The position numbers and the translations under genes are program-made. DNA of 51,130 nucleotides from Planctomycetia bacterium (GTDB taxonomy: Bacteria; Planctomycetota; Planctomycetia; Pirellulales; UBA1268): NCBI GenBank assembly GCA_021414115.1, contig JAIOPD010000080.1, positions 1 through 51,130 of the forward strand, in the 5' to 3' direction. The notes under the pieces were generated by a model, which was not told where the DNA came from, searched no databases, and saw nothing but the letters and a program-made list of their open reading frames with translations. Of the stretch, positions 37,398-47,215 are shown piece by piece. Positions within the stretch are counted from its first letter, which is position 1. Each line of letters opens with the position of its first letter.

Positions 37398-39269
37398 TTA
37401 CCGCCGCTGCTCCCACAAGAGCTTCACCGTGGCCGGAGCAACTGGCGCGGCCTGCGGCAGCCGGTGCTCGGCCACCGCTCTCTGGCCGTCGCGCTCGACC
37501 GTCAGATCGTACAGGCCCGCATGCCCGCGGAACCGCACCACGCCGTCGTCATCGCTCGAGATCCGTGCATCGGTCCGCCACCGCTCCGACACCCACTCCC
37601 GCCAGATCTTGCCGTTGGGCTTCTCCGTGCCGTCGCGGCGGAAGAGCGCCGCTTCGGGACGCCAGCCCGCTCCCTCCCACCACACCCACATCAGGAAACC
37701 GCGGTAGGCCGGATGGCTGTAGGCCATGATCAGCGTGTCGCGGAGGTAGTCGGCCTGGAGTTGCTCGTCACCGTTGGTCATCACGTCCCACTCGGTGAGC
37801 ATCAGCGCGGGCACCACCGCAGCGAAGCGTTCGCTCACCGCGAGCATCTCGGCCGGCGGCACGAGCGAGCCTGAGTGAAAGTGTCCCTGGATACCGATGC
37901 CGTCCGGAGGCGCACCCGCGGCGACGAGCTCCTGCACGCAGGCGAGGTAGTGCTCCTGCTGAAAGCCGGGATTGAAGGTCCGGTCCTCGTTCAGCCACAG
38001 GGGCTTGGTCGTCAGTCGCCGCGCCTCGCGGATCACGTCGGCGTAAAACCCCGCGCCCAGCACGTCGCGGACGGTCTGGGGCGGATTCATCCAGCCGACG
38101 GGATGGTTGACGACGTCCCAATCGTGGATGAACGGCCCAGCCTCCTGCACCGCGAGCCGCATGTGGCCGACGAGGCGGTCGCGAAGCGTGGCGTCGTCCT
38201 TGCGGTCACGGCTGGCGAACGATCCCCAGACCCCGGGCACCAGGTAATGACCCCGGATCGGGAGATCACGATCGCGGCACCACGCGGACGCTGCCGTGGT
38301 CCACTCGCGCCGCACGTGCGGGTCGGTGTCGGTAAGCGAGGCCGCGAGATTGCCGGGCTTGAGATCGTTTTCGAACACCACACCGCTGAAGTGCCGGTCG
38401 ACCGTGTCACGGTACCGTTGCCAGGCCGTGTCTCCGGGCTTGAAAAACTCCGCCTTGATCGTGCCTCCAAAGAGAAACTCATGCCGCCGCAGCCGGGCCC
38501 TCACGGCTGCGGCCCGCACGGGATCGCCCGCGTCGTCCACCAGTCGCACGGCGAACTCGCGGACGCGATGCCGCTCGATCCGCGCCAGTGCCTCCCGGCG
38601 CCAGGCGGCGTCGGCTTCGCGGCCCTCGTAGTAGACGGTGGCATGGGGCAGGTCGGCGAGTTTGACCGACCGCGCGTAGTTGACGATCCGCAAATCGGCG
38701 ATCTCGAGTCGCTGCGGCTTTTCGCCAAGCTGGAAGGCGAGCACCGTCTTGCCGGAGATCGCATCAACTCCCGCGAGGAACGGCAGATCGATCCGCTGCC
38801 AGCGGTCGTGGGCCGTGAAGCCTCCCATCCCGAGCTTCGGGTTGCCCGGCGTCTTGTTCTCGATCGCGATGACGCCGCCCGGGGTGCCCTGCGGCGGCGG
38901 CCGTGGGCACCTGGCCATGAACGAGATCAGCACCGCGTCGCCCGTCGCGACCGGACCCGTGATCGGAATCGAGAGCTGCACCGACCAGAGCCGGGCCCCC
39001 GTCTGTTGCACGTCGATCGACCAGCCCTCGGCTGGCCCGTCGGCGGTATGCTTGAAGCGGCCGTACGTGCCCGTCGCGATTTCAGCGGAGGCGTGGAATG
39101 AGGCCTTCGCAAGCGCGTCGGCCGGAACCACGGCCGCTCCCCCAGCGGGCGGCCCGGCCGTGGCTCGCGGAGGGACAAGGCCGACGGCCGCAACGGCCAG
39201 GCACGCGACGAGACGCGGGAGCACCTGCGGGCGACATCGGAGGAACTGCTTCACGCACTCCTTATACAC
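37398..39269 (-). CDS. Secreted GH10-like glycoside hydrolase with altered acid/base residue
   Basis: 623 aa from GTG 39269; a GTG at 39254 three bases after AAGGAG is an alternative. A signal peptide (to about residue 39) is followed by a carbohydrate-binding-like beta domain (about 55-200) and a GH10 barrel (about 240-575). GH10 xylanases use two Glu: the nucleophile is present as Glu493 in LTEWDV, but the acid/base site WDVVNE reads [10 protein letters not shown] (His389). [30 protein letters not shown] and the C-terminal [10 protein letters not shown] fit the fold. Catalysis may be lost or use another proton donor. Full xylanase activity is therefore not assured. It lies upstream of fumC. 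Confidence 0.88.
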   Translation of the reverse strand: MYKECVKQFLRCRPQVLPRLVACLAVAAVGLVPPRATAGPPAGGAAVVPADALAKASFHASAEIATGTYGRFKHTADGPAEGWSIDVQQTGARLWSVQLSIPITGPVATGDAVLISFMARCPRPPPQGTPGGVIAIENKTPGNPKLGMGGFTAHDRWQRIDLPFLAGVDAISGKTVLAFQLGEKPQRLEIADLRIVNYARSVKLADLPHATVYYEGREADAAWRREALARIERHRVREFAVRLVDDAGDPVRAAAVRARLRRHEFLFGGTIKAEFFKPGDTAWQRYRDTVDRHFSGVVFENDLKPGNLAASLTDTDPHVRREWTTAASAWCRDRDLPIRGHYLVPGVWGSFASRDRKDDATLRDRLVGHMRLAVQEAGPFIHDWDVVNHPVGWMNPPQTVRDVLGAGFYADVIREARRLTTKPLWLNEDRTFNPGFQQEHYLACVQELVAAGAPPDGIGIQGHFHSGSLVPPAEMLAVSERFAAVVPALMLTEWDVMTNGDEQLQADYLRDTLIMAYSHPAYRGFLMWVWWEGAGWRPEAALFRRDGTEKPNGKIWREWVSERWRTDARISSDDDGVVRFRGHAGLYDLTVERDGQRAVAEHRLPQAAPVAPATVKLLWEQRR

Positions 39270-39364
39270 CGCCCCGCCGGCACGACAGCCGTGTCATCCG
39301 TCGCATGTTGATGTGACACATGCCATGCAGCGGCGCCTTCGGTCAAGACCGAGGCCGCCGAAAT

Positions 39365-42028
39365 CTAGCGGCGGAGCATCGGCTGCGTCGCTTCCGGCGG
39401 GCGGCGCGCCGTGGGCGACGTCTTGGCGTCGCCGGCCTGCGTGGTCGCGGCCAGCGCGATCGCGAGCCAGCCGTCGGCGCACACCGCCTGCACGGCCTGC
39501 ACGCCCGCCAGCCGCGGGTTCGACAGCATCTTCTCGGGCACGAGTTGCACCGGACGCTCCTTCGGGAACATCTTTCCAAAGATCGTCCGCAGGCCGAACT
39601 CCATGCGGCCCTTGTGGCCCGGCCCGCTGAGCTGCACCGGACCATCGCGCTCGAGCATGACCTGCATGCCCGACACGACGGGGCGGTAGGCCACCTGGGC
39701 CACGATGTCGTACCAGTTGTTGCGGCGGCCGCTCTCGAGCGCGTCGAGTGAGACCCGCACGTGCACGAGGCCGTCTCGGCATTCCACGCGGAGTGGTTCG
39801 ACGGCCGCGAACTGCACCTCGACGCCCTCGGGCAGATCATCGGGCACATCTGCCGGAACGCCGAGTCGCTTGCAGATGAACCTCGCCAGATCCTCGAGCC
39901 CCATCCGTTGCCCCTGCAGGCCGAACCGACTGCACGCGTTGTTCACGCTCGACTCGTGAACCTGCATACTCAACAGCGCTCCCTCCGGTGCCCGTGGCCG
40001 GGGCGTGTGTGCCGAGAGTTGCGTGGCGGCCGCGAGGCGGAGCCGTGCGGTGGCGACTCCTGTCGCCGTCTCGAGCGACACGGCCGTCGGCTCGAGGCCG
40101 AGTTCCTCCATCGGCTTCCAGAACCGCTCGCGGATTTTCGCGGCGGCTGCCGAGATCCGCGGCTCGGTCTGCTGATCGACCTCATGGCAGGCGCGGGACA
40201 CGATCTTCGCTTTGACCTCGCGATTGGCCTGGTCGATGTTCTCGTCGTGCTGGGTGCGGACGATGCCGCGCACGAACGTGCCCATCAGCGGCACGGAATC
40301 GAAGCCCGTCTCGATGCCCGCCAGCCGTGACTGATTGGATGCGGTGCCCCGCGCGGCGCCGAAGGCCAGACCCTGAGGCGACACGTTGATCGGCTTGAAG
40401 ACCGTGAACGTCGACAGCCCCCGGCTATGGATCGTCACCGAGCCTGCCTCGGCGACGGTCCGCGACGCCACCTCGCCATTGACGAGCAGTTCGAGCCGGA
40501 TCTCGCTGGGATGGGGCGTGAACCGGATGGTGGTCGACTGTTCGACGGTCTTGGTGCCGCGGACCTTCCTGCCCAGCACGAAGTCCTGCAGCGGACCCGT
40601 CGTGACGGTCGAGTCCGGCAGCATTCGTTCGACGAACTGCTCGGAGATCGCGATCCGGACGTTGGGCGAGAGATAGTGGTCGTGCACCGCGCGGTCAACG
40701 GCCCGCGCCGACGCCAGGGGTGCGGCCGCGATGCCGCGAAGCGCATCCCGTGCGGCCTGGGCATCCGGCCCCGCCCGCGACGATTCGAACCGTTCGAGCG
40801 CGTCGAGCAGTCGCGCCAATTCGGGTGCGGTCGAGACGGCGGTGAGCCCCGGCCCCAGCTCGCCGTGCTCCGGGTTTTGCGGGCCGGCCTCGATGTCGGC
40901 ACAGCACGACGCCGCGGCCCGCCACACGGCGACACGGCGGGAGACGGCCAGCGCCGCGCGACGAATCTGCGAAGCGAGCACCGCATCGCCGGCCTCGTCG
41001 GCCACCTTCATGCCTTCCGGGACGCGCTCGCCGAGCGCGATCAGCGGCTCCTCGCCACGCGGGTCGCGCGGGCCGCCGGTCGCCGTCACCGTCTGCAGGC
41101 TGCCGAGCGTGTCGACCGCCCAGCCCGCTGCCGCCCCGCCTCTCGAATCCGCCGCGAGCTTCTGCAACTGCTCGGTGAGCTTGTGCGGCACAGGCCAGCG
41201 TGAACTGTCGGCTGAACGATGCTCGGAGGGGGCCGCAGCGGTGGCTTCGTCGCCCTGATCAAGGCCCACGCGGTCGCGGAGGCGGTCGAGGAGCCGGCCG
41301 CCTCCGGCCGGCTGTGCTGCGGCCGGTTCGCCGCGGAGTTCGGACCGGCGTTCCGTGAGTCTCTCCAGAAGCCTGCCTCTGCCGCCAGCGGCTTCGCGGC
41401 CGCCGGTGGTGGCCGCATCCGTCCAGTTGACGCCATCGGGATCGTTCCATTCTTTTCCCGGCAGCGGCGCGGCGACCGGCGCCGGAGGTCGCTCCGCGGC
41501 GGGGGGCGGTGACGGCTTGGGCTCCTCGGCCTGATCGGCCTGTCGTCGCGTGACGAGTGCCCGGAGGGCCGTGGCCGGCGGTTCGGCGGTGTCTTCCGCC
41601 ACGGGCGGCTCGGGCTCCACGGGTGGAGACAGCAGCGGTGTCTCGTCGTTGCCCGATGCCCGCGGTTCCGGTTCCGGCGGTGGCGTGAATCGTCCGGCCG
41701 TCGGGAGCGCCTGTGGCACGATCGCCTGCACGATCGGCGCCGGCGCGTCGCTCAGCGCGAGCCGCTCGGGCATCTGCGGCGGCTCATGCGGTGGATCTTG
41801 GGGCGGCCGGGTCGAGAGCGCGAGCGCGTCGGCGGGAAGATCGTCCGCCACGACCACCGGCGGCCGCTCCGCCTCCACCGCGGGCGCATCGAGACCGAAG
41901 TACGGCTCCGGAACCGGGCTCCAGAAGTCCGGGCCGGCGACGGCCACGGCGAAGGCGAGACCCGAAAAAAAAGCGCAGGCAACGATGGTTCCCGCACGTC
42001 GCTCGGCGGTGCCGCTCGTGGTCGCCAT
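39365..42028 (-). CDS. Large membrane-anchored hypothetical protein
   Basis: 887 aa. Residues about 13-34 form one hydrophobic segment (TIVACAFFSGLAFAVAVAG), probably a signal anchor. Residues about 40-330 are Pro/Glu/Ala-rich and look disordered. The folded C-terminal part (about 430-870) contains two beta-rich areas: ISEQFVERMLPDSTVTTGPL onward, and VHVRVSLDALESGRRNNWYD with VAQVAYRPVVSGMQVMLERD. It ends in a basic tail. I do not recognise the family. The strand pattern is compatible with a lipid- or polymer-binding envelope protein, but this is inference. It lies after holB on the same strand, across a 203-base gap with nothing recognisable. Confidence 0.75.
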   Translation of the reverse strand: MATTSGTAERRAGTIVACAFFSGLAFAVAVAGPDFWSPVPEPYFGLDAPAVEAERPPVVVADDLPADALALSTRPPQDPPHEPPQMPERLALSDAPAPIVQAIVPQALPTAGRFTPPPEPEPRASGNDETPLLSPPVEPEPPVAEDTAEPPATALRALVTRRQADQAEEPKPSPPPAAERPPAPVAAPLPGKEWNDPDGVNWTDAATTGGREAAGGRGRLLERLTERRSELRGEPAAAQPAGGGRLLDRLRDRVGLDQGDEATAAAPSEHRSADSSRWPVPHKLTEQLQKLAADSRGGAAAGWAVDTLGSLQTVTATGGPRDPRGEEPLIALGERVPEGMKVADEAGDAVLASQIRRAALAVSRRVAVWRAAASCCADIEAGPQNPEHGELGPGLTAVSTAPELARLLDALERFESSRAGPDAQAARDALRGIAAAPLASARAVDRAVHDHYLSPNVRIAISEQFVERMLPDSTVTTGPLQDFVLGRKVRGTKTVEQSTTIRFTPHPSEIRLELLVNGEVASRTVAEAGSVTIHSRGLSTFTVFKPINVSPQGLAFGAARGTASNQSRLAGIETGFDSVPLMGTFVRGIVRTQHDENIDQANREVKAKIVSRACHEVDQQTEPRISAAAAKIRERFWKPMEELGLEPTAVSLETATGVATARLRLAAATQLSAHTPRPRAPEGALLSMQVHESSVNNACSRFGLQGQRMGLEDLARFICKRLGVPADVPDDLPEGVEVQFAAVEPLRVECRDGLVHVRVSLDALESGRRNNWYDIVAQVAYRPVVSGMQVMLERDGPVQLSGPGHKGRMEFGLRTIFGKMFPKERPVQLVPEKMLSNPRLAGVQAVQAVCADGWLAIALAATTQAGDAKTSPTARRPPEATQPMLRR

Positions 42029-42231
42029 GGTCGATCACCGTCCGCCTGCCAATGAATCCCAGGGAGCGGACGCGACGGCCCGACCCGTTCACATGGATCG
42101 ACAGGCACCACCGGAAAAATCGATCCCGGCGCACTCAGGCCGCAAGGTCGGGGCGGCGAGTGCACCAGCAGTCCGAAAATGGGCAAGGCACGCAGACGAG
42201 GCGAGCCCGCGTGTGGTCGTGATGGGGCCGT

Positions 42232-43281
42232 TCAGGCCTGGCGGGCCAGCCGAGGTTCTTCGAGGACCGCGGTCCAGGCGTCGATGAGCACGCTGAGATT
42301 CGCATTGCGATCGACCGCGTCGAGCGTCTCGAGCGTGGTTTCGATCGCTGCCGTCGCGGCGTCGGGATCGACGGCCCACGCCGCGGCGGCCCGGTCATCC
42401 GGCGATCCCGCGTGCCCGGCGGTGCGCCGCAGCGCCCTGCGAAAGACGTCGAGCGCCGACTCCAGCGCGATCCGCAGCCGCGCACGTCGTGGAGGCGCGT
42501 CCTTGCCGGCCGCTTCCACGAAGGCCGTCGTGTCGCGCGAGAGGGCGACGCCGTGCAGCGGCCGCTGCGCGAGGATCTCGAGCAGCCCGGCACGAAACGC
42601 CACGACCTCGGGATCGAGCAGGAGTCGTGCCCGCACGAGGCTGCCGCCCGAGGCCCTCGCGCAGGCGTCGAGCGCCGCCGAGTCGAGCGGTGTGGCGGTC
42701 GCATGCGACTCCTTCTCGATCACCCGCCGCACCACGTCGGCCGGCAAGGGTGCGAACCGGATCACCTGGCAGCGGGAGCGGATGGTGGGCAACTGCCGCT
42801 CGAGCGCCGTCCCCACGAGGATGATCGCTGCGGCGTCTGGCGGCTCCTCCAGCGTCTTCAAGAGGCAGTTGGCCGACTCCTCTGAGAAGTGGTCGGCGTC
42901 CATGATCACGGCCACCTTGCGGCCGCCGAGCGCCGGCCGCAGCAGGATCCGCCAGCAGAGGCCTTCCCGCATGCGGTGGGCGTCGTCGCCGATGAGCAGG
43001 TCGAGCGGAATCGTCGACTTGTCGTCAGGTTTGCGGACGACGTCGATGTCGGGATGGCTGCCGGCAGCTGCCTGCACGCACGACGCGCAGTTGCCGCAGG
43101 CCACGAGCCCCGGTTGCGGCGCCTGGCAGACGAGCGACTTCGCCAGTGCCAGAGCGAACGTTCCCTTGCCCACGCCGGCCGGACCGACGAACAGATACGA
43201 GCCGGCGATCCGGCCCCGCGCCTGGGCGGCGACGAACCGCTCGGCGATCGCGTCGTGTCCTTCGAGGCCCTGCCATGCCAT
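42232..43281 (-). CDS. holB: DNA polymerase III delta-prime subunit
   Basis: 349 aa from ATG 43281. An earlier in-frame start at 43329 would overlap tmk. It is a clamp-loader AAA+ subunit. Walker-A-like GPAGVGKG at 33-40, zinc cysteines Cys52, Cys62, Cys65 and Cys68 (ACGNCASC), MDADHFSEESANCLLKTLEE and the sensor TIRSRCQVIRF are typical of delta-prime/gamma. Full length for the family. The start lies ten bases after the tmk stop, the widespread tmk-holB pairing. All parts needed for a clamp loader role are present. Confidence 0.93.
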   Translation of the reverse strand: MAWQGLEGHDAIAERFVAAQARGRIAGSYLFVGPAGVGKGTFALALAKSLVCQAPQPGLVACGNCASCVQAAAGSHPDIDVVRKPDDKSTIPLDLLIGDDAHRMREGLCWRILLRPALGGRKVAVIMDADHFSEESANCLLKTLEEPPDAAAIILVGTALERQLPTIRSRCQVIRFAPLPADVVRRVIEKESHATATPLDSAALDACARASGGSLVRARLLLDPEVVAFRAGLLEILAQRPLHGVALSRDTTAFVEAAGKDAPPRRARLRIALESALDVFRRALRRTAGHAGSPDDRAAAAWAVDPDAATAAIETTLETLDAVDRNANLSVLIDAWTAVLEEPRLARQA

Positions 43282-43291
43282 GCCGCGATCC

Positions 43292-43918
43292 TCAGGCCAA
43301 CTCGGGATACCGCGACGCGAGCACCGCACGGATGCGCGACGAGACCTCGTCGATGCCCGCCGTCGCGTCGATCAAGGCGATGCGCTCCGGCTGCCGCGCG
43401 GCCTCCGCGAGATAGCCCGCCCGGAGCCGTTCCCGAAACGCAGCGCCGCGGTTCTCGAGCTTGTCGAGCGGGCGGTCGAGTCGTCGGTTGCTGGTTTCGA
43501 GATCGACGTCGAGGAGGAGCACGAGGTCGGGCATCAGGCCGCCGGTGGCGACGCCGCCGACCCGGCGGATGTCCTCGGGATCGAGGCCGCCCGCATGGCC
43601 CTGGTAGACGATGTTGGAGAGAAGGTAGCGGTCGGACACCACCCACTCGCCGCGGCCCAGCGCCGGTCCGACGACCTCCGCGACGAGCTGCGCCCGGGCC
43701 GCCATATAGAGGAACATCTCCGCGGTGGCCGCGAGCTGGAGGTCGTGGCGGTCGAGCAGGATCGCGCGGATCGCGTCACCGACCGGCGTTGACCCAGGGT
43801 CGCGGCAGGTGGTCACGCCGCATCCCTGCGAGCGGAGCCAGTCGGCGAGCCGGCCGATCTGCGCCGACTTGCCGGCGCCGTCGATGCCTTCGAGCGAGAT
43901 GAAGCGGCCTGCTGACAT
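43292..43918 (-). CDS. tmk: Thymidylate kinase
   Basis: 208 aa, normal length. Phosphorylates dTMP to dTDP. P-loop GIDGAGKS is at 11-18, DR(Y) motif SDRYLLSNIVYQG at 95-107, and LILLDVDLETSNRRL-type strand (here LVLLLDVDLETSNRRL) before the lid. The usual TREPGGT reads CRDPGST, a mild change. It is seven bases after the esterase stop and ten bases before holB, so it is transcribed as part of a minus-strand operon. Confidence 0.94.
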   Translation of the reverse strand: MSAGRFISLEGIDGAGKSAQIGRLADWLRSQGCGVTTCRDPGSTPVGDAIRAILLDRHDLQLAATAEMFLYMAARAQLVAEVVGPALGRGEWVVSDRYLLSNIVYQGHAGGLDPEDIRRVGGVATGGLMPDLVLLLDVDLETSNRRLDRPLDKLENRGAAFRERLRAGYLAEAARQPERIALIDATAGIDEVSSRIRAVLASRYPELA

Positions 43919-43925
43919 GACGCCT

Positions 43926-44852
43926 CTAAAATCCCTGCGCGCCGAGCCAACGGCGGCATTCGACCGTCCACGGATGGAGCTGTTTCATGCCGTCGTAGGG
44001 CCGTACGCCGAGGCCCAGGCCGTGCGGACCGGTTTCATAGACATGGAGTTCGTAGGGCCGCCCCAGCGACTTCAGCCGCAGGCCGAGTTCGAGGATCGGC
44101 TCGAGCTTCACCGCCTTGTCTTCCCAGGTGTGCCACACGAAGAGCGGCGGGGTGTTGTCATGGGCCGCGAGTTCGCCGGAGAGTTCCCGCGACAGTTCGT
44201 CGCTCGGTGTGTCGCCGAGCAGATTCTTGCGCGAGCCGCTATGCGTCTTCTCCGGGAGCATGCTCACCACCGGGTAGCAGAGCACGCCGAGATCCGGCCG
44301 GGCCGACACGCGGTCGACCGCGTCGGGGGCCGCCGGCTCGCCAGGGCCGCCGTGGATGCAGGCCGTGAGCGCGAGGTGGCCGCCGGCGGAACTGCCCATC
44401 ACGCCCACCCGCTTCGGATCGATGCCGAGCCGCTCGTGATCGTGCCGCACCAGCCGGATGGCCCGCGAGACGTCGCCGAGCATCACGGGATGACGGTAGC
44501 CCTTGCTGCCGAGCCGGTAGCGGAGGACGAAGGCCGAAATGCCCTGCGTGTTGAGCCACTTCGCGTAGTCGCTCCCCTCGTGGTCGGCGAGCCCCCCGTA
44601 GCCGCCGCCGGGGCAGATGACGAGCGCCGCCACCGGCGTGGCCGACTTCGGCGCCGGCCACCACGCGATCACCGGGATGTCTTGGTCGGCAGTGCCCCGC
44701 GAGCCGGGAGCGTCGCCTTGCCAGAGTCGGATCGTTTCAGCGGCCGCGGGAGCCATCATGGGCGCGGGATCAGCCGCGATCGCGCGGGTGTGAGGCGATA
44801 CCGCGAGGAAGCCGGTCACGAGCAGCGCGAACAGAGGAAAACGCTTGAACAC
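43926..44852 (-). CDS. Secreted BD-FAE/acetylxylan-esterase-like alpha/beta-hydrolase
   Basis: 308 aa when started at GTG 44852, which puts a signal peptide (KRFPLFALLVTGFLAVS) at the very N-terminus with GGAG upstream; an earlier Met at 44915 gives a 21-residue extension. The hydrolase core shows the oxyanion loop CPGGGYGGL, DHEGSDYAKWL, the Ser nucleophile GSSAGGHLAL, and C-terminal PHGLGLG with the His. This matches the BD-FAE/Axe-like esterases that deacetylate or deferuloylate plant-type polysaccharides. It is seven bases before tmk, so it is embedded in a replication operon, perhaps by chance. Confidence 0.85.
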   Translation of the reverse strand: MFKRFPLFALLVTGFLAVSPHTRAIAADPAPMMAPAAAETIRLWQGDAPGSRGTADQDIPVIAWWPAPKSATPVAALVICPGGGYGGLADHEGSDYAKWLNTQGISAFVLRYRLGSKGYRHPVMLGDVSRAIRLVRHDHERLGIDPKRVGVMGSSAGGHLALTACIHGGPGEPAAPDAVDRVSARPDLGVLCYPVVSMLPEKTHSGSRKNLLGDTPSDELSRELSGELAAHDNTPPLFVWHTWEDKAVKLEPILELGLRLKSLGRPYELHVYETGPHGLGLGVRPYDGMKQLHPWTVECRRWLGAQGF

Positions 44853-44949
44853 GGTCCCAATCTCCAGAGGTTTCCCGGTGGCGGACTCAATGATCATAAG
44901 GCAAATAGGAGGCACGGCGCACCGTGGCTCCGCCGTGGTCGGGCTCGCG

Positions 44950-45486
44950 CTACCGATTCACGATCCGCTGGATGCCCAACGGGTCGGTGGGGTCGAGCAG
45001 GGCGATCCGTCGGCAGACGTCCGCGGCCGATTGGTGGCGGCCCATTTCCACGAGGCAGTGCACGAGCCCCTTGGCCGCCTGGAAAAATGCCTTGTTGCCG
45101 TCGAGTGCATAGGGCAGGGGCTGTGGCCCGCCGGCCGCCTCGAGGGCCTTGATCGCGAGTTCGTAGGCCCGGCCGAAATGGCCGCGGGCGAGCTTTGGGT
45201 CGTCCTCTTCCAACGCGATCAGTCCGAGCTGCACGTGCGCGTCGAGAAAGTCGGGGCATTCTCCGAGCAGCCAGACGAGTTCGTCGCGGGCGATCTCCGT
45301 CTCGCCGGCCTCGACCATCGCCTCCACCTCCTCGATGTCTTCCTTGCGGCGGCGGCTGCACCGCGGGTGGACAAGCTCCCATCCGCTCCCCTCCGCCGAC
45401 TCGCGGCGGACGAGGCCGAGTTTTTCCTTGACGGCGGCCTTCCGCCGGCGCGGGCCCCGCTCGCTGCGTGATGGTTCGTCGCTCAT
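44950..45486 (-). CDS. TPR-like cytoplasmic protein
   Basis: 178 aa. The first 45 residues are basic and low-complexity (SERGPRRRKAAVKEK). From about residue 50 helix pairs of TPR type follow (EEVEAMVEAGETEIARDELV, DAHVQLGLIALEEDDPKLAR, LVHCLVEMGRHQSAADVCRR). There are three to four such units, enough for a small protein-binding scaffold. No signal peptide. It is first of a minus-strand run leading to the esterase, tmk and holB, and starts 65 bases from the divergent mutY. Role unknown; planctomycete genomes have similar proteins. Confidence 0.75.
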   Translation of the reverse strand: MSDEPSRSERGPRRRKAAVKEKLGLVRRESAEGSGWELVHPRCSRRRKEDIEEVEAMVEAGETEIARDELVWLLGECPDFLDAHVQLGLIALEEDDPKLARGHFGRAYELAIKALEAAGGPQPLPYALDGNKAFFQAAKGLVHCLVEMGRHQSAADVCRRIALLDPTDPLGIQRIVNR

Positions 45487-45551
45487 GCGTGTGGAGAGGG
45501 TGTCCCGGGGAATCGATACACTGCCTCGGTTTGAACGCAGAAAAAGGCCGA

Positions 45552-46625
45552 ATGCAAGAGGCGAGCGTGCGAGTGGCGGCGCAGCGGACGAAGCGAAAGA
45601 TGGCGACGGCCCACGGGGCGGCTGCCGTGATCGCCGATCCGGCCGGGGTGCGGCGGCGGCTCCTGGCCTGGTATGCGCGGGCCAAGCGGGATCTCCCCTG
45701 GCGCGGGGCTGGCGATCCCTATCCCGTCTGGGTGAGCGAGATCATGCTCCAGCAGACGCAGGTGGAGCGGGTGAAGGAGTTCTTCGTCCGTTTCATGGCG
45801 CGGTTTCCGAACGTCGAGGCGCTCGCCGCCGCACGGGAACAGGCGGTGCTCAAGCACTGGGAGGGCCTCGGCTATTACCGCCGGGCCCGGCAGCTGCACG
45901 CCGCGGCGAAGCAGATCGTCACAGACCATGAAGGAGAGTTTCCGCGGAGCGTCGCCGGGCTCATGGGTCTCCCGGGCATCGGCCGCTACACGGCCGGCGC
46001 GATCGCCTCGATCGCGATGGATCTCCCCGCACCGATCGTCGAGGCCAACTCGCGGCGGGTGCTCGCGCGGCTGGCCGGCCACGACGAGCCCGTCGGCGGC
46101 GCGGGCGACGAGCCGATCTGGCAGATCGCCGCGGCACTCGTGCCGAGCAAGAAAGCGGGGGCCTTCAATCAGGCGCTCATGGATCTGGGGGCGATGGTCT
46201 GCACGCCCGACCGGCCGCTCTGCCAGCGCTGCCCCGTGGCGTCGTGCTGCGTTGCAAAGCAGACGGGCCGCGTCGATCGGATCCCCGTCATGGCCGCCCC
46301 CCGCGCGACGAAGCAGATCCGCGAGGTGGCGGTCGTGGTGCGGCACGGCGACCGGGTGCTCGTCGAGCGACGCGGGCCGGGTGAATGGTGGGAGGGCCTC
46401 TGGGATTTCCTGCGGGAGCCCGCGAAGAAGGCTCGCGACAAAGCGATTGGTCACGTGACGTACACCGTCACGCACCATCGGATCGAGTGCACGGTGGTCG
46501 AACGCACATCGCGCACGCCGCCGTGGGCGGCGACCCAGCAGCGCTGGGTAAAGGTCGCTTCGCTGGCCGCGCTGGCGATGACGGCGCCGGGCCGGCGGAT
46601 CGCCCGGCTGTTGGCGGTGAGGTGA
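45552..46625 (+). CDS. mutY: A/G-specific adenine glycosylase
   Basis: 357 aa from ATG 45552 (a second Met at 45600 is possible). MutY removes adenine mispaired with 8-oxoguanine. Catalytic Glu63 is in VSEIMLQQTQV; the helix-hairpin-helix GLPGIGRYTAGAI is at 139-151. The Fe-S cysteines follow the C-x6-C-x2-C-x5-C pattern from Cys217. The usual catalytic Asp in LDGNVKRVLAR is Glu164 here (IVEANSRRVLAR). The C-terminal NUDIX-like domain that reads 8-oxoG is present but short (VVRHGDRVLVERRGPGEWWE). It is divergent from the TPR-like gene. Confidence 0.93.
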   Translation: MQEASVRVAAQRTKRKMATAHGAAAVIADPAGVRRRLLAWYARAKRDLPWRGAGDPYPVWVSEIMLQQTQVERVKEFFVRFMARFPNVEALAAAREQAVLKHWEGLGYYRRARQLHAAAKQIVTDHEGEFPRSVAGLMGLPGIGRYTAGAIASIAMDLPAPIVEANSRRVLARLAGHDEPVGGAGDEPIWQIAAALVPSKKAGAFNQALMDLGAMVCTPDRPLCQRCPVASCCVAKQTGRVDRIPVMAAPRATKQIREVAVVVRHGDRVLVERRGPGEWWEGLWDFLREPAKKARDKAIGHVTYTVTHHRIECTVVERTSRTPPWAATQQRWVKVASLAALAMTAPGRRIARLLAVR

Positions 46626-46654
46626 GCCGGGCTGGGGCATCTTCGGCGGTGGTG

Positions 46655-47215
46655 TCAGACCTTGTTCCGCATGTTCGCCAGCCGCTCGAGAATCTCGGGC
46701 TCTTCCTTGAGTTCGGCAAGCGGCTGCAACTGTGACTCGACATAGGCCCAGTCGAGGCGACCATGTTGCCGGATCAGAATGCCTTCCAGATCCACCCAGT
46801 CCTTCGGGCGGGATGCGAAGGCTTTCATCACGATAAGATCCTCGGATGATGCCGTCTGCAGAGGGATACCCGGGGCGAACTCGTAGGGTGTCGCTCGGGC
46901 TACGGCCGACTCCTCGAACGGCATCCCGCCCAGGGCGATGTCGATTCCCACGCCGGAGGCCGCCTGCACGAGCAACACCCGGTTCTCGAGGGCAAACCCG
47001 GCCGGATCGGCGACCCGCGGCTCGTACCAGTCGAGGATCTCACGGACAAAGGATTCCTCGCCGCCAAAACCGGTGAGCAGCGTGACATCGACGTCGATTG
47101 TTTCCCGTGGCTCACCCCAGCGTTGCAGGGCAAGACCACCGATCAGGCAGAACCGCCAGCCCTGCTCCTGAAACCGTTGCTGCAGGCCGGCTGCGGCACG
47201 GTAGACCTCAATCAT
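46655..47215 (-). CDS. Nucleotidyltransferase (AbiEii/MNT-like), possible toxin
   Basis: 186 aa. The nucleotidyltransferase fold is shown by LIGGLALQRWGEP, TIDVDVTLLTG (the DxD metal pair), and later SSEDLIVMKAFASRPKDWVD with a final ILIRQHGRLDW. This is the pattern of small AbiEii-type nucleotidyltransferases that occur as toxin members of two-gene systems. Its start overlaps the end of a small upstream gene by eight bases. It is convergent with mutY (29-base gap). Whether it acts as toxin, antitoxin or enzyme cannot be read from sequence. Confidence 0.85.
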   Translation of the reverse strand: MIEVYRAAAGLQQRFQEQGWRFCLIGGLALQRWGEPRETIDVDVTLLTGFGGEESFVREILDWYEPRVADPAGFALENRVLLVQAASGVGIDIALGGMPFEESAVARATPYEFAPGIPLQTASSEDLIVMKAFASRPKDWVDLEGILIRQHGRLDWAYVESQLQPLAELKEEPEILERLANMRNKV

